From: Blastococcus sp. TF02A-35
Lineage (GTDB): Bacteria; Actinomycetota; Actinomycetes; Mycobacteriales; Geodermatophilaceae
NCBI RefSeq assembly: GCF_004571075.1
Contig: NZ_SPQP01000018.1
Location: forward strand, 1 to 64,000
Reading direction: 5' to 3'
DNA length: 64,000 nucleotides
Position 1 is the first letter of the stretch, and every line of letters starts with the position of its first letter. The notes beneath the pieces are model-generated. The model was not told where the DNA came from. It did no database searches and worked only from the letters and a program-made list of their open reading frames with translations. Both the position numbers and the translations under genes were made by a program. Positions 14,124 to 30,091 of the stretch are shown one piece after another.

Positions 14124-14912
14124 TCAGCGGCCGGTGAACGTGGCCTTGCCCGGCCCGCTCTCCAGGAACGAGCGCATGCCGGTCTTCTGGTCCTCGGTGT
14201 CGAAGAGCCCGGCGAACAGCTCGCTCTCCAGGTCCAGCCCCGCATCGAGCGAGCCGTCGAGGCCCTCGTCGATGGCTCGCTTCGCCGCGGCCAGGGCCAG
14301 CGGCGGGCCCGCGGCGAACTTCTTCGCCATGGCGACCGCGGTCTCGTACACCTCCGCGTCGGGGACGACGGCGTCGGCGAGGCCGATCTCCAGCGCCTCC
14401 TCCGCACCCACGTGCCGGCCGGTGAAGACCAGGTCCTTGGCCTTGGCCGGGCCGACGAGGCGGGCCAGGCGCTGCGTGCCGCCGGCCCCGGGGATGACAC
14501 CCAGCAGGATCTCCGGCTGGCCGATCTTGGCGCCGGCACCCAGCACCCGGAAGTCGGCGCACAGCGCCAGCTCGTAGCCGCCGCCCAGCGCGTACCCGGT
14601 GACCGCGGCGATGACCGGCTTCGGGAGCCGGGCGACCGCGCGGAAGGAGTCCTGCAGCTCCTTGCCCCAGGCCTGCATGCCGGTGGCGTCGAGCTGCGAC
14701 ATCGCCTTGATGTCGGCGCCGGCGGCGAAGACCCGCTCCCCGCCGTAGATGACGACGGCGCGGACGTCGTCCCGCTCGCCGGCCTCGAGCGCCGCGGCCC
14801 GCACCTCCATGTGGAGCTGCTCGTCGATCGCGTTCATCTTCGGCCGGTCGAGGCGGATCGTGCCCACCCCGTCCTCCACCTGCAGGGTCACGAACTCGGG
14901 CGCTCCAGACAT
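14124..14912 (-). CDS. Enoyl-CoA hydratase (crotonase family)
   Basis: The 262-residue protein has both catalytic glutamates of classic enoyl-CoA hydratases, E114 (GGYELALC) and E134 (GQPEILLG), 20 residues apart as in the rat enzyme. The oxyanion-hole regions (GADIKAM and GYALGG) are intact. It should therefore hydrate short trans-2-enoyl-CoAs such as crotonyl-CoA, not act as an isomerase-only relative. The ATG at 14912 was chosen over an upstream in-frame start because MSGAPEF is the natural N-terminus. It could feed the crotonyl-CoA node used by ccr elsewhere in this window, but it carries no copy of the shared operator. Confidence 0.92.
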   Translation of the reverse strand: MSGAPEFVTLQVEDGVGTIRLDRPKMNAIDEQLHMEVRAAALEAGERDDVRAVVIYGGERVFAAGADIKAMSQLDATGMQAWGKELQDSFRAVARLPKPVIAAVTGYALGGGYELALCADFRVLGAGAKIGQPEILLGVIPGAGGTQRLARLVGPAKAKDLVFTGRHVGAEEALEIGLADAVVPDAEVYETAVAMAKKFAAGPPLALAAAKRAIDEGLDGSLDAGLDLESELFAGLFDTEDQKTGMRSFLESGPGKATFTGR

Positions 14913-14984
14913 GCGTCGCACCCTATAAGCACCCCCGTGTCCTCCACCCTCGCTCCGCTCGGGCCGAGTCCTTGACGGCGGCCG

Positions 14985-15788
<804 letters not shown>

Positions 15789-15859
15789 GACCCCATCCAA
15801 TCAACTCCGTCCCGACGACGTTGCGGCACGTCCGGCACCGGACGGGGCACGATCGCGCC

Positions 15860-17989
<2,130 letters not shown>

Positions 17990-18005
17990 CGGTCCCGGGA
18001 CGCAC

Positions 18006-18037
18006 GAGGGCCCCGGTCCGACCGGACCGGGGCTCTC
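18006..18037. terminator. Bidirectional terminator between glgX and the FHA gene
   Basis: Fourteen-base arms (GAGGGCCCCGGTCC with one G-U pair) around a GACC loop lie 16 bp after the glgX stop and 20 bp after the FHA gene stop on the other strand. The position between two convergent genes and the high stability support a shared terminator. Confidence 0.8.
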
Positions 18038-18057
18038 GACGTGCCAGGGGTGGTGCG

Positions 18058-19017
18058 TCAGTCCTGCGGCTGCTCGAAGGTGATGACGGTCCAGCCCAGG
18101 AGCAGGCGGTCGCCGTCGGAGAGCGGGTGGGCCACACCCGGCTCGAGCTGGGTCCACTCGGTGGCCTCGGGGCCGGCGACGTGGGTGCCGTTGAGCGAGC
18201 CCAGGTCGACCAGCGAGACCTCGCGGCCCGAGCGGGTCAGCGCGGCGTGGGCCGAGGAGAGCACGTTCTGCGTGTCGGCGATCGGCACGGCGCGGGCCGA
18301 GCCGCTGGTGACCATCTCGTGGTTGTCGGGACGGCGGCCGAGCACCAGGTCCTCGTCCACGGTGATGACCATGCCGTCGTCGAAGCGCAGGATCGGCGCG
18401 GCGGCGTCGGTGTCCGGCCGCCAGAACGCCGTCTGCTCGCCGGACTCGGGACGCGCCGCCGCGGCCGACGACGCCGACGAGCCGCGGGAGGACCCGAAGC
18501 CGGAGTCGGAGGACGCGGAGAACGACGACGCGGCCGGGGCGGCGGCCGAGGAGGACGGAGCGGCCGCGGCCAGGTGCAGCGTGGCGCCCCCACCGGGGAC
18601 GGTGCCCTCGACGAGGTCGAAGCTCACCCCCGGCGGCGTGCGCGGCGCGGACTGGCCGGGGCCCACGTACAGGGACTGGCCCAGCGAGAAGCCGGAGGCG
18701 AGCGTGCCGCCCTCGACCGACGAACCGGACACGGGGACACCGTCGACGGCCGGCTGGCCCTTGCCCGCCCACAGCGCGACACCGGAGCCGGAGTCGTCGG
18801 TGAGCACGAGGGCGAAGGACGCCCCACCCGAGGCGAGGGAGCTCACCTGGCCGGCCACAGCGGCCAGCACGCGGTCGGCACCCGGCCCCGACACACCGAG
18901 GCAGGCGTGCAGGGCGGACACGAGGGCAGGCGAGCCGGGAGCGTCGACCCACAGCAGGCCGCCGCCACCGCGGGCGACGACGGCATCTCCGGGGAGGACT
19001 TCACAGCGGTCGGGCAT
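18058..19017 (-). CDS. FHA-domain protein with unassigned N-terminal domain
   Basis: The 319-residue protein ends in a forkhead-associated domain (about 225-315). The phosphothreonine-binding residues are visible: LGRRPDNH, the SxxH of LSSAHAAL, and NG in GSLNGTHV. Residues 1-150 form a compact region (DAVVARGGGG, SFALVLTDD) that I cannot assign, joined by a Ser/Ala-rich linker (about 170-215). FHA proteins read Ser/Thr kinase signals, so it may link phosphorylation to a neighbouring process, but no kinase is in the window. The ATG at 19017 directly precedes the conserved start. It lies 112 bp downstream of glgP in the same direction. Confidence 0.85.
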   Translation of the reverse strand: MPDRCEVLPGDAVVARGGGGLLWVDAPGSPALVSALHACLGVSGPGADRVLAAVAGQVSSLASGGASFALVLTDDSGSGVALWAGKGQPAVDGVPVSGSSVEGGTLASGFSLGQSLYVGPGQSAPRTPPGVSFDLVEGTVPGGGATLHLAAAAPSSSAAAPAASSFSASSDSGFGSSRGSSASSAAAARPESGEQTAFWRPDTDAAAPILRFDDGMVITVDEDLVLGRRPDNHEMVTSGSARAVPIADTQNVLSSAHAALTRSGREVSLVDLGSLNGTHVAGPEATEWTQLEPGVAHPLSDGDRLLLGWTVITFEQPQD

Positions 19018-19129
19018 GTCACCCAGCCTAGTGATCCCCGGGCGGTCTCGGCGCCCCGGGCGCACCGCCACGCCGGGGCGCGACGAGGTCACCGGGACGC
19101 CTGTGACCGGAGTTCCCGATGAGTCGCGG

Positions 19130-21679
19130 TCAGGCGGTGCTCACGACCCCCAGCTCCGCCGGATCGGCGAGGTACTCAGAGTACGAGAGCACGCGCACGG
19201 TGTAGCCGAACGCGCCGGTGCGTTCCAGCGGAACCGTGGCCGTGAACCAGTGCCGGGAGCCGTCGGTGTGCTCGTGCCGCATCGGCACCGTCGTCACCTC
19301 GTGCAGACCGTCGGCGTCGTCCACCCGCCCGTAGGCGGCCTGCACCTCGACGTCGGACGGCTCGAGGCCCGGCAGCTCCACCTCCGCGCGCAGCGCGAGG
19401 GTCGAGCCGATCTCCGGGGTGTCCCCCGCACCGGTCGCCTCCACGTGCGCCACCCGCACGTCGTGCCAGTGGTGCAGCAGGTGGGCGCGCCACGACGACT
19501 CGGCGCGGGCGGGCGCGTAGCCGTCGGCGGCCATCGTCCGGGCCGAGCCCGCCGCCGGGACGTAGAGGTCCCGCACGTAGTCGCGCACCATCCGCGTCGC
19601 CAGCACCTTCGGGCCGGTCTCGCGCAGCGTGTGCCGGACCATCTCCACCCAGCGGCCGGGGACGCCGTCGCGGTCGCGCTCGTAGAACCGCGGCAGCACC
19701 TGGGTCGAGAGCAGGTCGTAGATCGCCCGCGCCTCCACCTCGTCCCGCCGGTCGGCGTCCTGCACCCCGTCGGCGGTCGGGATCGCCCAGCCGTTCTGGC
19801 CGTCGAACCACTCGTCCCACCACCCGTCGCGGATCGACAGGTTCAGCCCGCCGTTCAGCGCCGCCTTCATCCCGGAGGTGCCGCAGGCCTCCAGCGGCCG
19901 CAGCGGGTTGTTCAGCCAGACGTCGCAGCCCCAGTAGAGGTAGCGCGCCATGCCGATGTCGTAGCCGGGCAGGAACGCGATCCGGTGCCGGATCTCCGGG
20001 TCGTCGGCGAACGCCACCATCTGCTGGATCAGCTTCTTGCCGCCGTCGTCGGCCGGGTGGCTCTTGCCGGCGATCACCAGCTGGACCGGGCGCTCGGGGT
20101 CCAGGAGCAGCGCCTTCAGCCGGGCGGGGTCGCGCAGCATCAGGGTGAGCCGCTTGTACGACGGCACCCGCCGCGCGAACCCGATGGTGAGGACGTCGGG
20201 GTCGAACGCGGTCTCGGTCCAGCCGATCTCCGCCTCGGTGGCGCCGCGGGAGAGCGCGGTCTCCCGGATCCGCCGGCGCACCTCCTCGACCAGCCGGCCG
20301 CGCAGCGTCCGCCGGACGGCCCACAGGTCCGCGGCGGGGATGCGGTCGACGCCGTCGAAGTGCACCTCGCCGTCGACCTCGACCGGGTCGCCCTGGCTGG
20401 AGCTCTGGGTGCCCATGTCGACCAGCTCGCGCGCGGTCCAGGTGGGCGCGTGCACGCCGTTGGTGATCGAGCCGATCGGGACGTCGCTCTCGTCGAAGTT
20501 CGGCCACAGCCCGCGGAACATGCCGCGGCTGACGTGCCCGTGCAGCTGGCTCACCCCGTTGGCCCGCTGGCCCAGCCGCAGGCCCATGTGCGCCATGTTG
20601 AACTTCGACGGGTCCTCCTCCGCGCCCAGCGGGAGCAAGTGCTCCAGCGGGACGCCGAAGCCGGCGAAGTAGCGCTCGATGAGCGCCTTGGGGAACCGGT
20701 CGATGCCGGCCGGCACCGGGGTGTGCGTGGTGAACACGGTCCCGGCCCGGACCGCCTGCAGCGCCTCGGCGAAGGTCAGCCCGTGCGCCTCGGTCAGCTC
20801 CCGGATGCGCTCGACGCCCTGGAAGCCGGCGTGGCCCTCGTTGGCGTGGAAGACCTCCGGCATCGGGGTGCCGGTGAGCGAGCAGTAGGCGCGCAGCGCC
20901 CGCACGCCGCCGATCCCGAGCAGCATCTCCTGGCGCAGGCGGTGGTCCTCGTCGCCGCCGTAGAGGCGGTCGGTGACCCCGCGCTCGGCCGGCGCGTTCT
21001 CCTCGATGTCGCTGTCGAGCATCAGCAGCGTCACGCGGCCGACCTGGGCGCGCCAGACGTGGGCGTACAGCGTGCGCCCCTCCGGCAGCGGGACGTTGAT
21101 GACGACGGCCGCGCCGTCGGGCTGGCGCAGCAGCTTCACCGGCAGCCCGTGCGGGTCCAGCGACGGGTAGTGCTCCAGCTGCCAGCCGTCGGCCGACAGG
21201 CCCTGCGCGAAGTACCCGGCGCGGTAGAGCAGCCCGACGCCGATCAGCGGGACCCCGAGGTCCGAGGCCGCCTTGAGGTGGTCCCCGGCCAGGATGCCGA
21301 GCCCGCCGGAGTACTGCGGCAGGACCTCGGTGATGCCGAACTCGGCGGAGAAGTAGGCGATGGTCTGCGGCGCCTCCGCCCCGAGCGACTGGTACCAGCG
21401 CGGGGTCGAGAGGTACTCGTCCAGGTCGTCGACGGCGTCGGTCAGCCGGCGCACGAACCGGCGGTCACCGGCCAGCTGGGCCAGCCGCTCGGCCGACACC
21501 TCCCCCAGCGCGCGCACCGGGTCCCCGCCGCAGCGCTGCCACAGCGCGGGGTCCAGGGTCTCGAAGAGGTCCCGGGTCTCGGGGTGCCACGACCAGCGAA
21601 GGTTCATCACCAGCTGGCTCAGCGGCAGGAGCGGCTCCGGCAGAGCCGCGCGGACGGTGAAGCGTCGGAGAGCTCGCAC
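19130..21679 (-). CDS. glgP: Alpha-glucan phosphorylase, actinobacterial GlgP type
   Basis: The enzyme releases glucose-1-phosphate from alpha-1,4-glucan ends. The 849-residue product has the N-terminal DUF3417-type region (SQLVMNLRWSWHPETRDLF) typical of this bacterial phosphorylase branch, then the GT35-like core. The PLP site is visible in EACGTSGMKAALNGG, where the Lys should bind PLP, and an AGKSHPAD motif lies before it. Its start is a GTG and it faces away from glgE across 171 bp that contain a perfect 15-bp palindrome. The same glgB-glgE-glgP neighbourhood is known from M. tuberculosis Rv1326c-Rv1328c. Confidence 0.93.
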   Translation of the reverse strand: MRALRRFTVRAALPEPLLPLSQLVMNLRWSWHPETRDLFETLDPALWQRCGGDPVRALGEVSAERLAQLAGDRRFVRRLTDAVDDLDEYLSTPRWYQSLGAEAPQTIAYFSAEFGITEVLPQYSGGLGILAGDHLKAASDLGVPLIGVGLLYRAGYFAQGLSADGWQLEHYPSLDPHGLPVKLLRQPDGAAVVINVPLPEGRTLYAHVWRAQVGRVTLLMLDSDIEENAPAERGVTDRLYGGDEDHRLRQEMLLGIGGVRALRAYCSLTGTPMPEVFHANEGHAGFQGVERIRELTEAHGLTFAEALQAVRAGTVFTTHTPVPAGIDRFPKALIERYFAGFGVPLEHLLPLGAEEDPSKFNMAHMGLRLGQRANGVSQLHGHVSRGMFRGLWPNFDESDVPIGSITNGVHAPTWTARELVDMGTQSSSQGDPVEVDGEVHFDGVDRIPAADLWAVRRTLRGRLVEEVRRRIRETALSRGATEAEIGWTETAFDPDVLTIGFARRVPSYKRLTLMLRDPARLKALLLDPERPVQLVIAGKSHPADDGGKKLIQQMVAFADDPEIRHRIAFLPGYDIGMARYLYWGCDVWLNNPLRPLEACGTSGMKAALNGGLNLSIRDGWWDEWFDGQNGWAIPTADGVQDADRRDEVEARAIYDLLSTQVLPRFYERDRDGVPGRWVEMVRHTLRETGPKVLATRMVRDYVRDLYVPAAGSARTMAADGYAPARAESSWRAHLLHHWHDVRVAHVEATGAGDTPEIGSTLALRAEVELPGLEPSDVEVQAAYGRVDDADGLHEVTTVPMRHEHTDGSRHWFTATVPLERTGAFGYTVRVLSYSEYLADPAELGVVSTA

Positions 21680-21795
21680 CGGCCGAGACTAACCAGACTC
21701 GCGCCGTTCGTCAGGGCGTCCGGGTGAACTCCTGGGACGCCCCCCGCAGCCCCGTCGGCAGCCCGGCCCGCAGCCCCAACGGGTGAGACGGGAGG

Positions 21796-21810
21796 GGCAG
21801 ATCATCTGCC
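21796..21810. promoter_or_regulatory. Palindrome in the glgP-glgE divergent promoter region
   Basis: GGCAGATCATCTGCC is a perfect 15-bp inverted repeat (7-bp arms, 1-nt centre) lying 41 bp upstream of glgE and 117 bp upstream of glgP. Its place between two divergent glucan genes suggests an operator; the protein is unknown. Confidence 0.5.
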
Positions 21811-21850
21811 GAGATGCTGGTGAGGCGGCAGCTCAGTAGCGTGGGCGGCG

Positions 21851-23884
21851 ATGACTGGCCGCGCTGATCTCCGCCTCGGCATCACCGATGTCGCCCCTGT
21901 CGTGTCCTGCGGGTCCTTCTCGGCCCGTGCGGTCGTCGGTGAGCACCTGCCGATCACCGCCACCGTCTTCCGCGAGGGCCACGACGCCGTCGCGGCGAAC
22001 GTGGTGTGGGTCCCACCCGGCGAGGAGGCCGACCCCGGCCCCCTGCGCCGCCTGGAGAAGTACGGGCAGGAGCCCGACCGCTGGCTCACCACCGTCGTGC
22101 CCGACCGCGAGGGCCGCTGGACGTTCCGCGTCGAGGCGTGGAGCGACCCGCTGGCCACCTGGAAGCACGCCGTCGAGGTCAAGGTGGAGGCCGGCCAGGG
22201 CGCCGACGAGCTCGCCAACGACCTCGAGGAGGGCGCCCGCCTGCTGGAGCGCGTGGCCGCCGAGGCCGACGACGAGTGGCGCGGGCGCGTCACCGCCGCC
22301 GCCGAGGCGCTGCGGGACACCTCGCAGGAGCTCACCGTCCGGATCGCCCCGGCGCTGGCCTCCGGTCTGCAGCGCTACCTGCACGACCACCCCGTGCGCG
22401 AGCTGGTGACGCAGTCCCCCGCCTACGAGGTGTGGGTCGACCGCCGCGAGGCGCTCTACGGCTCCTGGTACGAGTTCTTCCCGCGCTCGGAGGGCCCCGT
22501 CGTCGGCGGCGTCCCCACCCACGGCACGTTCACCACGGCCGGCGACCGCCTCCCCGCGATCGCCGACATGGGCTTCGACGTCGTCTACCTCCCGCCGATC
22601 CACCCGATCGGCAAGGTCAACCGCAAGGGCCCGAACTCCGCCCAGTTCCCCGGCGGCAACCCGCACGACATCGGCCCGGAGGAGGTCGGCTCCCCCTGGG
22701 CCATCGGCAGCGACGAGGGCGGGCACGACGCCGTCCACCCGCAGCTGGGCACGCTCGAGGACTTCAAGGCCTTCGTCGCCCGCACCCGCGAGCTGGGCAT
22801 GGAGGTCGCGCTCGACCTGGCCCTGCAGGCCGCACCCGACCACCCGTGGGTCGAGGCGCACCCCGAGTGGTTCACGACCAAGCCCGACGGCACGATCGCC
22901 TACGCGGAGAACCCGCCGAAGAAGTACCAGGACATCTACCCGATCAACTTCGACAACGACCCCGAGGGCCTCTACGCCGAGGTGCTGCGGGTCGTCCGGC
23001 ACTGGATGGACGCCGGTGTCCGGATCTTCCGCGTGGACAACCCCCACACCAAGCCGCTGAACTTCTGGCACTGGCTGATCTGGGAGGTCAAGAGGACCGA
23101 CCCCGACGTGCTGTTCCTGGCCGAGGCGTTCACCCGGCCGGCGATGATGCACCAGCTGGCGCGGCTGGGCTTCACGCAGTCCTACACGTACTTCACGTGG
23201 CGGACCGAGCGCACCGAGATCGAGGAGTACGGGCGCGAGCTCGCCTCGAACTCGCACTACATGCGGCCCAACTTCTTCGTGAACACCCCGGACATCCTCC
23301 ACGAGTCGCTGCAGTTCGGCGGCCCGCCGATGTTCAAGATCCGCGCGGTGCTCGCCTCGATGATGAGCCCCACCTGGGGCGTCTACTCCGGGTTCGAGCT
23401 CTTCGAGCACGTGGCGGTGAAGCCGGGCAGCGAGGAGTACCTCGACAGCGAGAAGTACAAGCTGCGCCCGCGTGACTGGGCCGGTGCCGAGGCGAGCGGT
23501 CGCAGCCTCGCGCCCTACCTGAAGCGGCTCAACGAGATCCGGCGCGCCCACCCGGCCCTGCAGCAGCTGCGCACGCTGCGGTTCCACCCGGTGGACAACC
23601 CGAACCTGCTCTGCTTCACCAAGACCGACCCCGGCTCGAACGACGCCGTCCTCGTCGTCGTCAACCTCTCGAGCCACAACACCCAGATCGGGACGACGGC
23701 GCTGGACCTGCCGACGCTCGGCCTGGACTGGCACGAACGATTCGCGGTCACCGACGAGCTGACCGGCGCCCGGTACGACTGGGGCCAGTTCAACTACGTC
23801 GAGCTCGATCCCTACCGGGAGCCGGCGCACGTCTTCGGGATCAGCTTCCCGCGGCCGGTGCAGTTCCCCCCTCCGGTCGACTGA
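21851..23884 (+). CDS. glgE: Alpha-1,4-glucan:maltose-1-phosphate maltosyltransferase GlgE
   Basis: GlgE adds maltosyl units from maltose-1-phosphate to a growing alpha-1,4-glucan. The 677-residue product matches GH13_3: an N-terminal beta domain, a helical insert (about 115-185) and the catalytic barrel with nucleophile D396 ([12 protein letters not shown]) and acid/base E425 (FLAEAF). These positions are close to those of the Streptomyces enzyme. The [11 protein letters not shown] segment is typical of the family. It is the first gene of a same-direction run with treS, mak and glgB, which together form the full trehalose-to-glucan route. Confidence 0.96.
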   Translation: MTGRADLRLGITDVAPVVSCGSFSARAVVGEHLPITATVFREGHDAVAANVVWVPPGEEADPGPLRRLEKYGQEPDRWLTTVVPDREGRWTFRVEAWSDPLATWKHAVEVKVEAGQGADELANDLEEGARLLERVAAEADDEWRGRVTAAAEALRDTSQELTVRIAPALASGLQRYLHDHPVRELVTQSPAYEVWVDRREALYGSWYEFFPRSEGPVVGGVPTHGTFTTAGDRLPAIADMGFDVVYLPPIHPIGKVNRKGPNSAQFPGGNPHDIGPEEVGSPWAIGSDEGGHDAVHPQLGTLEDFKAFVARTRELGMEVALDLALQAAPDHPWVEAHPEWFTTKPDGTIAYAENPPKKYQDIYPINFDNDPEGLYAEVLRVVRHWMDAGVRIFRVDNPHTKPLNFWHWLIWEVKRTDPDVLFLAEAFTRPAMMHQLARLGFTQSYTYFTWRTERTEIEEYGRELASNSHYMRPNFFVNTPDILHESLQFGGPPMFKIRAVLASMMSPTWGVYSGFELFEHVAVKPGSEEYLDSEKYKLRPRDWAGAEASGRSLAPYLKRLNEIRRAHPALQQLRTLRFHPVDNPNLLCFTKTDPGSNDAVLVVVNLSSHNTQIGTTALDLPTLGLDWHERFAVTDELTGARYDWGQFNYVELDPYREPAHVFGISFPRPVQFPPPVD

Positions 23885-23936
23885 CGACCGGTTCTCCCCG
23901 ACCGCACCTGCGACCCCGAACGAGGCATACGCGTCG

Positions 23937-25753
<1,817 letters not shown>

Positions 25754-25757
<4 letters not shown>

Positions 25758-27121
25758 AGGCGCTCACCGACCTGTTCCGCGAGTGGATCCCGCAGCAGCG
25801 GTGGTTCGGCGGCAAGGGCCGCGAGTGGGCCGACGTGACCGAGGACGGCTTCTTCCTCGACCGGGGCAACCCGGTGCTGTCGGTCCACCGCGTGCGGATC
25901 GAGTACACCGACGGCGTCCGGGAGACCTACCTGGTGCCGCTGTCCTGGCGCGACCACCCGGCCGAGGACCTGGAGTCGGCGTTCGTCGGGGCCGTGTCCA
26001 ACGAGGGGCGCGAGTCCTTCGCCTACGACGCGATGCGCGACCGCGAGTCGACCGCGCCCTGGCTGATCCACCTGAGCCAGGGGTCCACCGTCGGTCCGAT
26101 GCGCTTCTCCCCCGCCGGGGAGGGCCACATCCCCGAGGGGCTGCCGGGCGACATCGTCTCCACCGAGCAGAGCAACACCTCGCTGGTGTACGGCCAGGAG
26201 GCGATCCTCAAGCTCTTCCGGCGGCTGGAGCCCGGGCTCAACCCCGACGTGGAGATCCACAGCGCCCTGCGCCGCGTGGAGAACGAGCACATCGCCCCGC
26301 TGCTGGGGCACATCGAGATCGACGACGCCGGCGGCGGCGAGCCCGCCACCGTGGCGATGCTGCAGACCTTCGTCCCCAACGCCAGCGACGGCTGGCGCCT
26401 GGCGACCGCGAGCGTCCGCGACCTCTACGCCGAGGGTGACCTGCACGCCGACGAGGTCGGCGGTGACTTCGCCGCCGACAGCGAGCGGCTGGGCGCCGCG
26501 ACGGCGTCGGTGCACGCGGACATGGCGGAGGTGCTCCCCACCGAGGAGGCCTCGCCCGACTGGTACGCCACGCTCGCCCGGCAGATGACCGAACGGCTCG
26601 ACGCCGCCATCGAGGTCGTGCCGCAGCTCGAGGAGCACGCCGAGGGGCTGCGCGCGGTCTACGCCGCCGTCGCCGACAGCCAGGAGCGGGTGGTCCGCCA
26701 GCGGGTGCACGGCGACCTCCACCTGGGCCAGGTGCTGCGCACCGCGACCGGCTGGATCATCCTCGACTTCGAGGGCGAGCCGGCCCGCCCGCTGGCCGAC
26801 CGCCGGGAGCTGGACAGCCCGCTGCGCGACGTCGCCGGCATGCTGCGCAGCTTCGACTACGCCGCCCGCCACATGCTGGTCGAGCAGCCCGACGACCCGC
26901 AGCGCGCCTACCGCGCCCAGGAGTGGGCGGCCCGCAACCGCACGGCGTTCTGCACCGGCTACTCGGAGGCCAGCGGCCTGGACCCTTGCGGTGAGTCACC
27001 ACTCCTTCGGGCGTTCGAGGCCGACAAGGCGGTTTACGAGTGCGTCTACGAGGCACGGAACAGACCGCACTGGCTCATGATCCCGCTCCAGTCGCTGTCC
27101 AGGATCGCCCACCGCGACTGA
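25754..27121 (+). CDS. mak: Maltokinase Mak (Pep2)
   Basis: Mak phosphorylates maltose to maltose-1-phosphate, the GlgE substrate. The 455-residue product has the N-terminal cap starting with the [14 protein letters not shown] motif typical of maltokinases, followed by an aminoglycoside-phosphotransferase-like kinase fold with the catalytic [11 protein letters not shown] loop and the metal-binding DFEGEP. The ATG at 25754 overlaps the treS stop by 4 bp. The C-terminal sequence (ACEN-type family ending with [12 protein letters not shown]) is complete. Confidence 0.95.
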
Positions 27122-27172
27122 GCACCGCACCCACGGACAGAGCAGACCAGAACTGACGAGGACGGCGAGACG

Positions 27173-30067
27173 ATGACGACCGACGACCGAGGCGAGAGCC
27201 CCGTGCAGAGCAAGGACGATCTGCAGCGCGCCGTGGAGCAGAAGGTCGCGCAGGCCGAGGCGGCAGCGGGGAGCGAGCCGCCGGTGAACGCCGCTCCCGC
27301 GACCCGCAAGCGGGCCACGAAGAAGGCGACCGCCGAGGGCGGGACACCGGCGAAGAAGGCGGCGGCCAAGAAGGCCCCCGCCGCCAAGAAGGCCGCGCCG
27401 GCGAAGAAGGCCGCTGCCGCGAAGGCGACGTCGGCCACGCGGGCCACCGCGAAGAAGGCCGCCGCCGCCCCCACCGCGACCGAGGCCACCCCCGAGCCCG
27501 GCAGCGACGACACCGAGATCACCGCCAACCCGGTGGTCGCCCCCGCGCCGATCGCCGAGCCCGGCGACGGCACGGGTGCTCCCGCCGGCCAGCCGGTGGC
27601 GCCGGACCCCGACCCGGCCGAGCCCGACAACCCCCAGGCGCCGGAGGACGCCGGCGGTCCCCCCGCCGGCACCGCCGACGCCAGCACCGCCCCGGGGGCC
27701 GCCGAACCGGCGGCCCCCGTCCGCGAGGTCACCCAGGAGCCGGCTGCCCCCGAGGCCACCACCCCATCCGGTGGCACCACGGCCGGCGCCGGCGAGGACG
27801 CCGCGATCGAGGAGTTCTCCGAGGAGGACCTGCGGGCGATCGTCGACGGCTGGTCCCGCGACCCGCACCGGGTGCTCGGGGCGCACCGCACGGCCGAGGG
27901 CTGGGCGGTCCGCACGCTCCGCCCCGACGCCGTCTCCGTGGCCGTCGTCGACGAGGACGGCAGCCGGTACGAGATGCGGGAGCTGCTCGCCGGGGCCATC
28001 TACGAGGCCGCGCTCCCCCACCAGCCCGGTGACTACCGGATCGAGGTCGTCTACGGCGACGGCGAGGGCGGCACCACGACGCACACCGTCGACGACCCCT
28101 TCCGCTGGCTGCCCACCCTCGGGCCGCTGGACGAGCACCTGATCCGTGAAGGCCGGCACGAGCGGCTGTGGGAGGTGCTCGGCGCCCACGTCCGCCGCTA
28201 CGAGACGCCCCGCGGCACGGTCGAAGGCGTCTCCTTCGCCGTGTGGGCGCCCAGCGCGCAGGGCGTCAAGGTCACCGGCGACTTCGACTACTGGGAGGCA
28301 CGCGCCTACCCGATGCGGCACCTCGGCTCCTCCGGCGTCTGGGAGATCTTCATCCCGGGCGCCCAGGCCGGCACCCGCTACCGGTACCACGTGCTCGGGG
28401 CCGACGGCACCTGGCGCGAGAAGTCCGACCCGATGGCCTTCGCCACCGAGGTCCCCCCGCTGAACGCCTCGATCGTCACCGAGTCCACCTACGAGTGGGA
28501 AGACGACGAGTGGCTGGCGCAGCGGGCCGAGGCCGGCTGGCACGAGCGCCCGATGAGCGTCTACGAGGTGCACGCCGGCTCCTGGCGGCAGGGGCTGTCC
28601 TACCGCGAGCTCGCCGACGAGCTCGTCGAGTACGTGAAGGACGCCGGCTTCACCCACATCGAGTTCATGCCCCTGGCCGAGCACCCCTTCGGTGGCTCCT
28701 GGGGCTACCAGGTCACCTCGTACTACGCGCCGACCTCGCGCTTCGGCAGCCCGGACGACCTGCGGTACCTGATCGACCGCGCCCACCGGGCCGGCATCGG
28801 CGTCATCGTCGACTGGGTCCCGGCGCACTTCCCCAAGGACGAGTGGGCGCTGGCCCGCTTCGACGGCACGCCGCTCTACGAGCACGGCGACCCGCGCCGG
28901 GGCGAGCAGCTGGACTGGGGCACCTACGTCTTCGACTTCGGCCGCTCCGAGGTCCGCAACTTCCTCGTGGCCAACGCCCTCTACTGGGCCAAGGAGTTCC
29001 ACGTCGACGGCATCCGCGTGGACGCCGTGGCCTCGATGCTCTACCTGGACTACTCGCGCTCCGAGTGGCTGCCCAACAAGTACGGCGGCCGGGAGAACCT
29101 CGAGGCGGTGGCCTTCCTCCAGGAGTTCAACGCCACCGTCTACCGCGAGGTCCCCGGCATCATGACGATCGCCGAGGAGTCGACGGCGTGGCCCGGCGTC
29201 ACGCGACCGACGCACCTCGGCGGCCTGGGCTTCGGCTTCAAGTGGAACATGGGCTGGATGCACGACTCGCTGGCCTACGTCGAGCGGGAGCCGGTCTACC
29301 GCAGCTACCACCACGGCCAGCTGACGTTCTCGATGCACTACGCCTACGCCGAGAACTACGTGCTGCCCATCAGCCACGACGAGGTCGTCTACGGCAAGGG
29401 CTCGCTGCTGCGGAAGATGCCGGGTGACCGGTGGCAGCAGCTGGCCAACCTGCGGGCCTACCTGGCCTACATGTGGGCCCACCCCGGCAAGCAGCTGCTG
29501 TTCATGGGCTCGGAGTTCGCCCAGGACTCCGAGTGGGCGGAGAGCCGCTCCCTGGACTGGTGGCACCTGGACGACCCCGCCCACCGCGGTGTCCTGCAGC
29601 TGGTCACCGACCTGAACACGCGCTACAAGGAGTACGACGCGCTCTGGTCGCTGGACGTCGACCCGTCCGGCTTCCAGTGGATCGACGCCAACGACGCCTC
29701 GGGCAACGTGCTGTCGTTCCTGCGCTACGGCAAGGCCCCGGCGGCCCCGGCGCTGCCCGCCGCCGAGGGGGACGCCCAGGTCGAGGACGGCGGGGGTGTC
29801 GACGGCGAGGTCGTCGCCCCGGCGGGTGCCGCCCTGGCCTGCGTCGTGAACTTCTCCGGCGCCCCGCACCACGAGTACCGGATCGGCCTGCCCCGGCCCG
29901 GCCAGTGGCGCGAGGTGCTCAACACCGACGCGGAGGGCTACGGCGGCTCCGGCGTCGGCAACTTCGGCGGGGTGGAGGCCGTGGCCGAGCCGTGGCACGG
30001 CCAGCCGTACTCGGCCACCATCTCCGCTCCCCCGCTGGGCACCGTCTGGTTCCTGCACGAGGGCTGA
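27173..30067 (+). CDS. glgB: 1,4-alpha-glucan branching enzyme GlgB with long Lys/Ala-rich N-terminal tail
   Basis: GlgB makes alpha-1,6 branches. From residue about 215 the protein is a normal GlgB: the [10 protein letters not shown]1 domain, the CBM48 N2 domain, the GH13_9 barrel with the [17 protein letters not shown] nucleophile region, [10 protein letters not shown] with the acid/base Glu, and the [12 protein letters not shown] motif. Unusual is the first 212 residues: a basic Lys/Ala/Pro stretch (45-97, repeated AKKA units like histone H1 tails) followed by an acidic Pro/Ala/Asp/Glu stretch (100-210). A second low-complexity insert lies near 846-880. Most GlgB proteins are about 730 residues; this one has 964. 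The ATG at 27173 gives one continuous frame with coding-like third positions, so the tail looks real. Confidence 0.93.
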   Translation: MTTDDRGESPVQSKDDLQRAVEQKVAQAEAAAGSEPPVNAAPATRKRATKKATAEGGTPAKKAAAKKAPAAKKAAPAKKAAAAKATSATRATAKKAAAAPTATEATPEPGSDDTEITANPVVAPAPIAEPGDGTGAPAGQPVAPDPDPAEPDNPQAPEDAGGPPAGTADASTAPGAAEPAAPVREVTQEPAAPEATTPSGGTTAGAGEDAAIEEFSEEDLRAIVDGWSRDPHRVLGAHRTAEGWAVRTLRPDAVSVAVVDEDGSRYEMRELLAGAIYEAALPHQPGDYRIEVVYGDGEGGTTTHTVDDPFRWLPTLGPLDEHLIREGRHERLWEVLGAHVRRYETPRGTVEGVSFAVWAPSAQGVKVTGDFDYWEARAYPMRHLGSSGVWEIFIPGAQAGTRYRYHVLGADGTWREKSDPMAFATEVPPLNASIVTESTYEWEDDEWLAQRAEAGWHERPMSVYEVHAGSWRQGLSYRELADELVEYVKDAGFTHIEFMPLAEHPFGGSWGYQVTSYYAPTSRFGSPDDLRYLIDRAHRAGIGVIVDWVPAHFPKDEWALARFDGTPLYEHGDPRRGEQLDWGTYVFDFGRSEVRNFLVANALYWAKEFHVDGIRVDAVASMLYLDYSRSEWLPNKYGGRENLEAVAFLQEFNATVYREVPGIMTIAEESTAWPGVTRPTHLGGLGFGFKWNMGWMHDSLAYVEREPVYRSYHHGQLTFSMHYAYAENYVLPISHDEVVYGKGSLLRKMPGDRWQQLANLRAYLAYMWAHPGKQLLFMGSEFAQDSEWAESRSLDWWHLDDPAHRGVLQLVTDLNTRYKEYDALWSLDVDPSGFQWIDANDASGNVLSFLRYGKAPAAPALPAAEGDAQVEDGGGVDGEVVAPAGAALACVVNFSGAPHHEYRIGLPRPGQWREVLNTDAEGYGGSGVGNFGGVEAVAEPWHGQPYSATISAPPLGTVWFLHEG

Positions 30068-30091
30068 GGCCGCACCTCCGCTTCCTCTCGG

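Noticed and set aside
18041-21727. Plus-strand open frame of about 1200 codons
   Set aside because: It is antisense to glgP and the FHA gene; the translated sequence has no recognisable domain.
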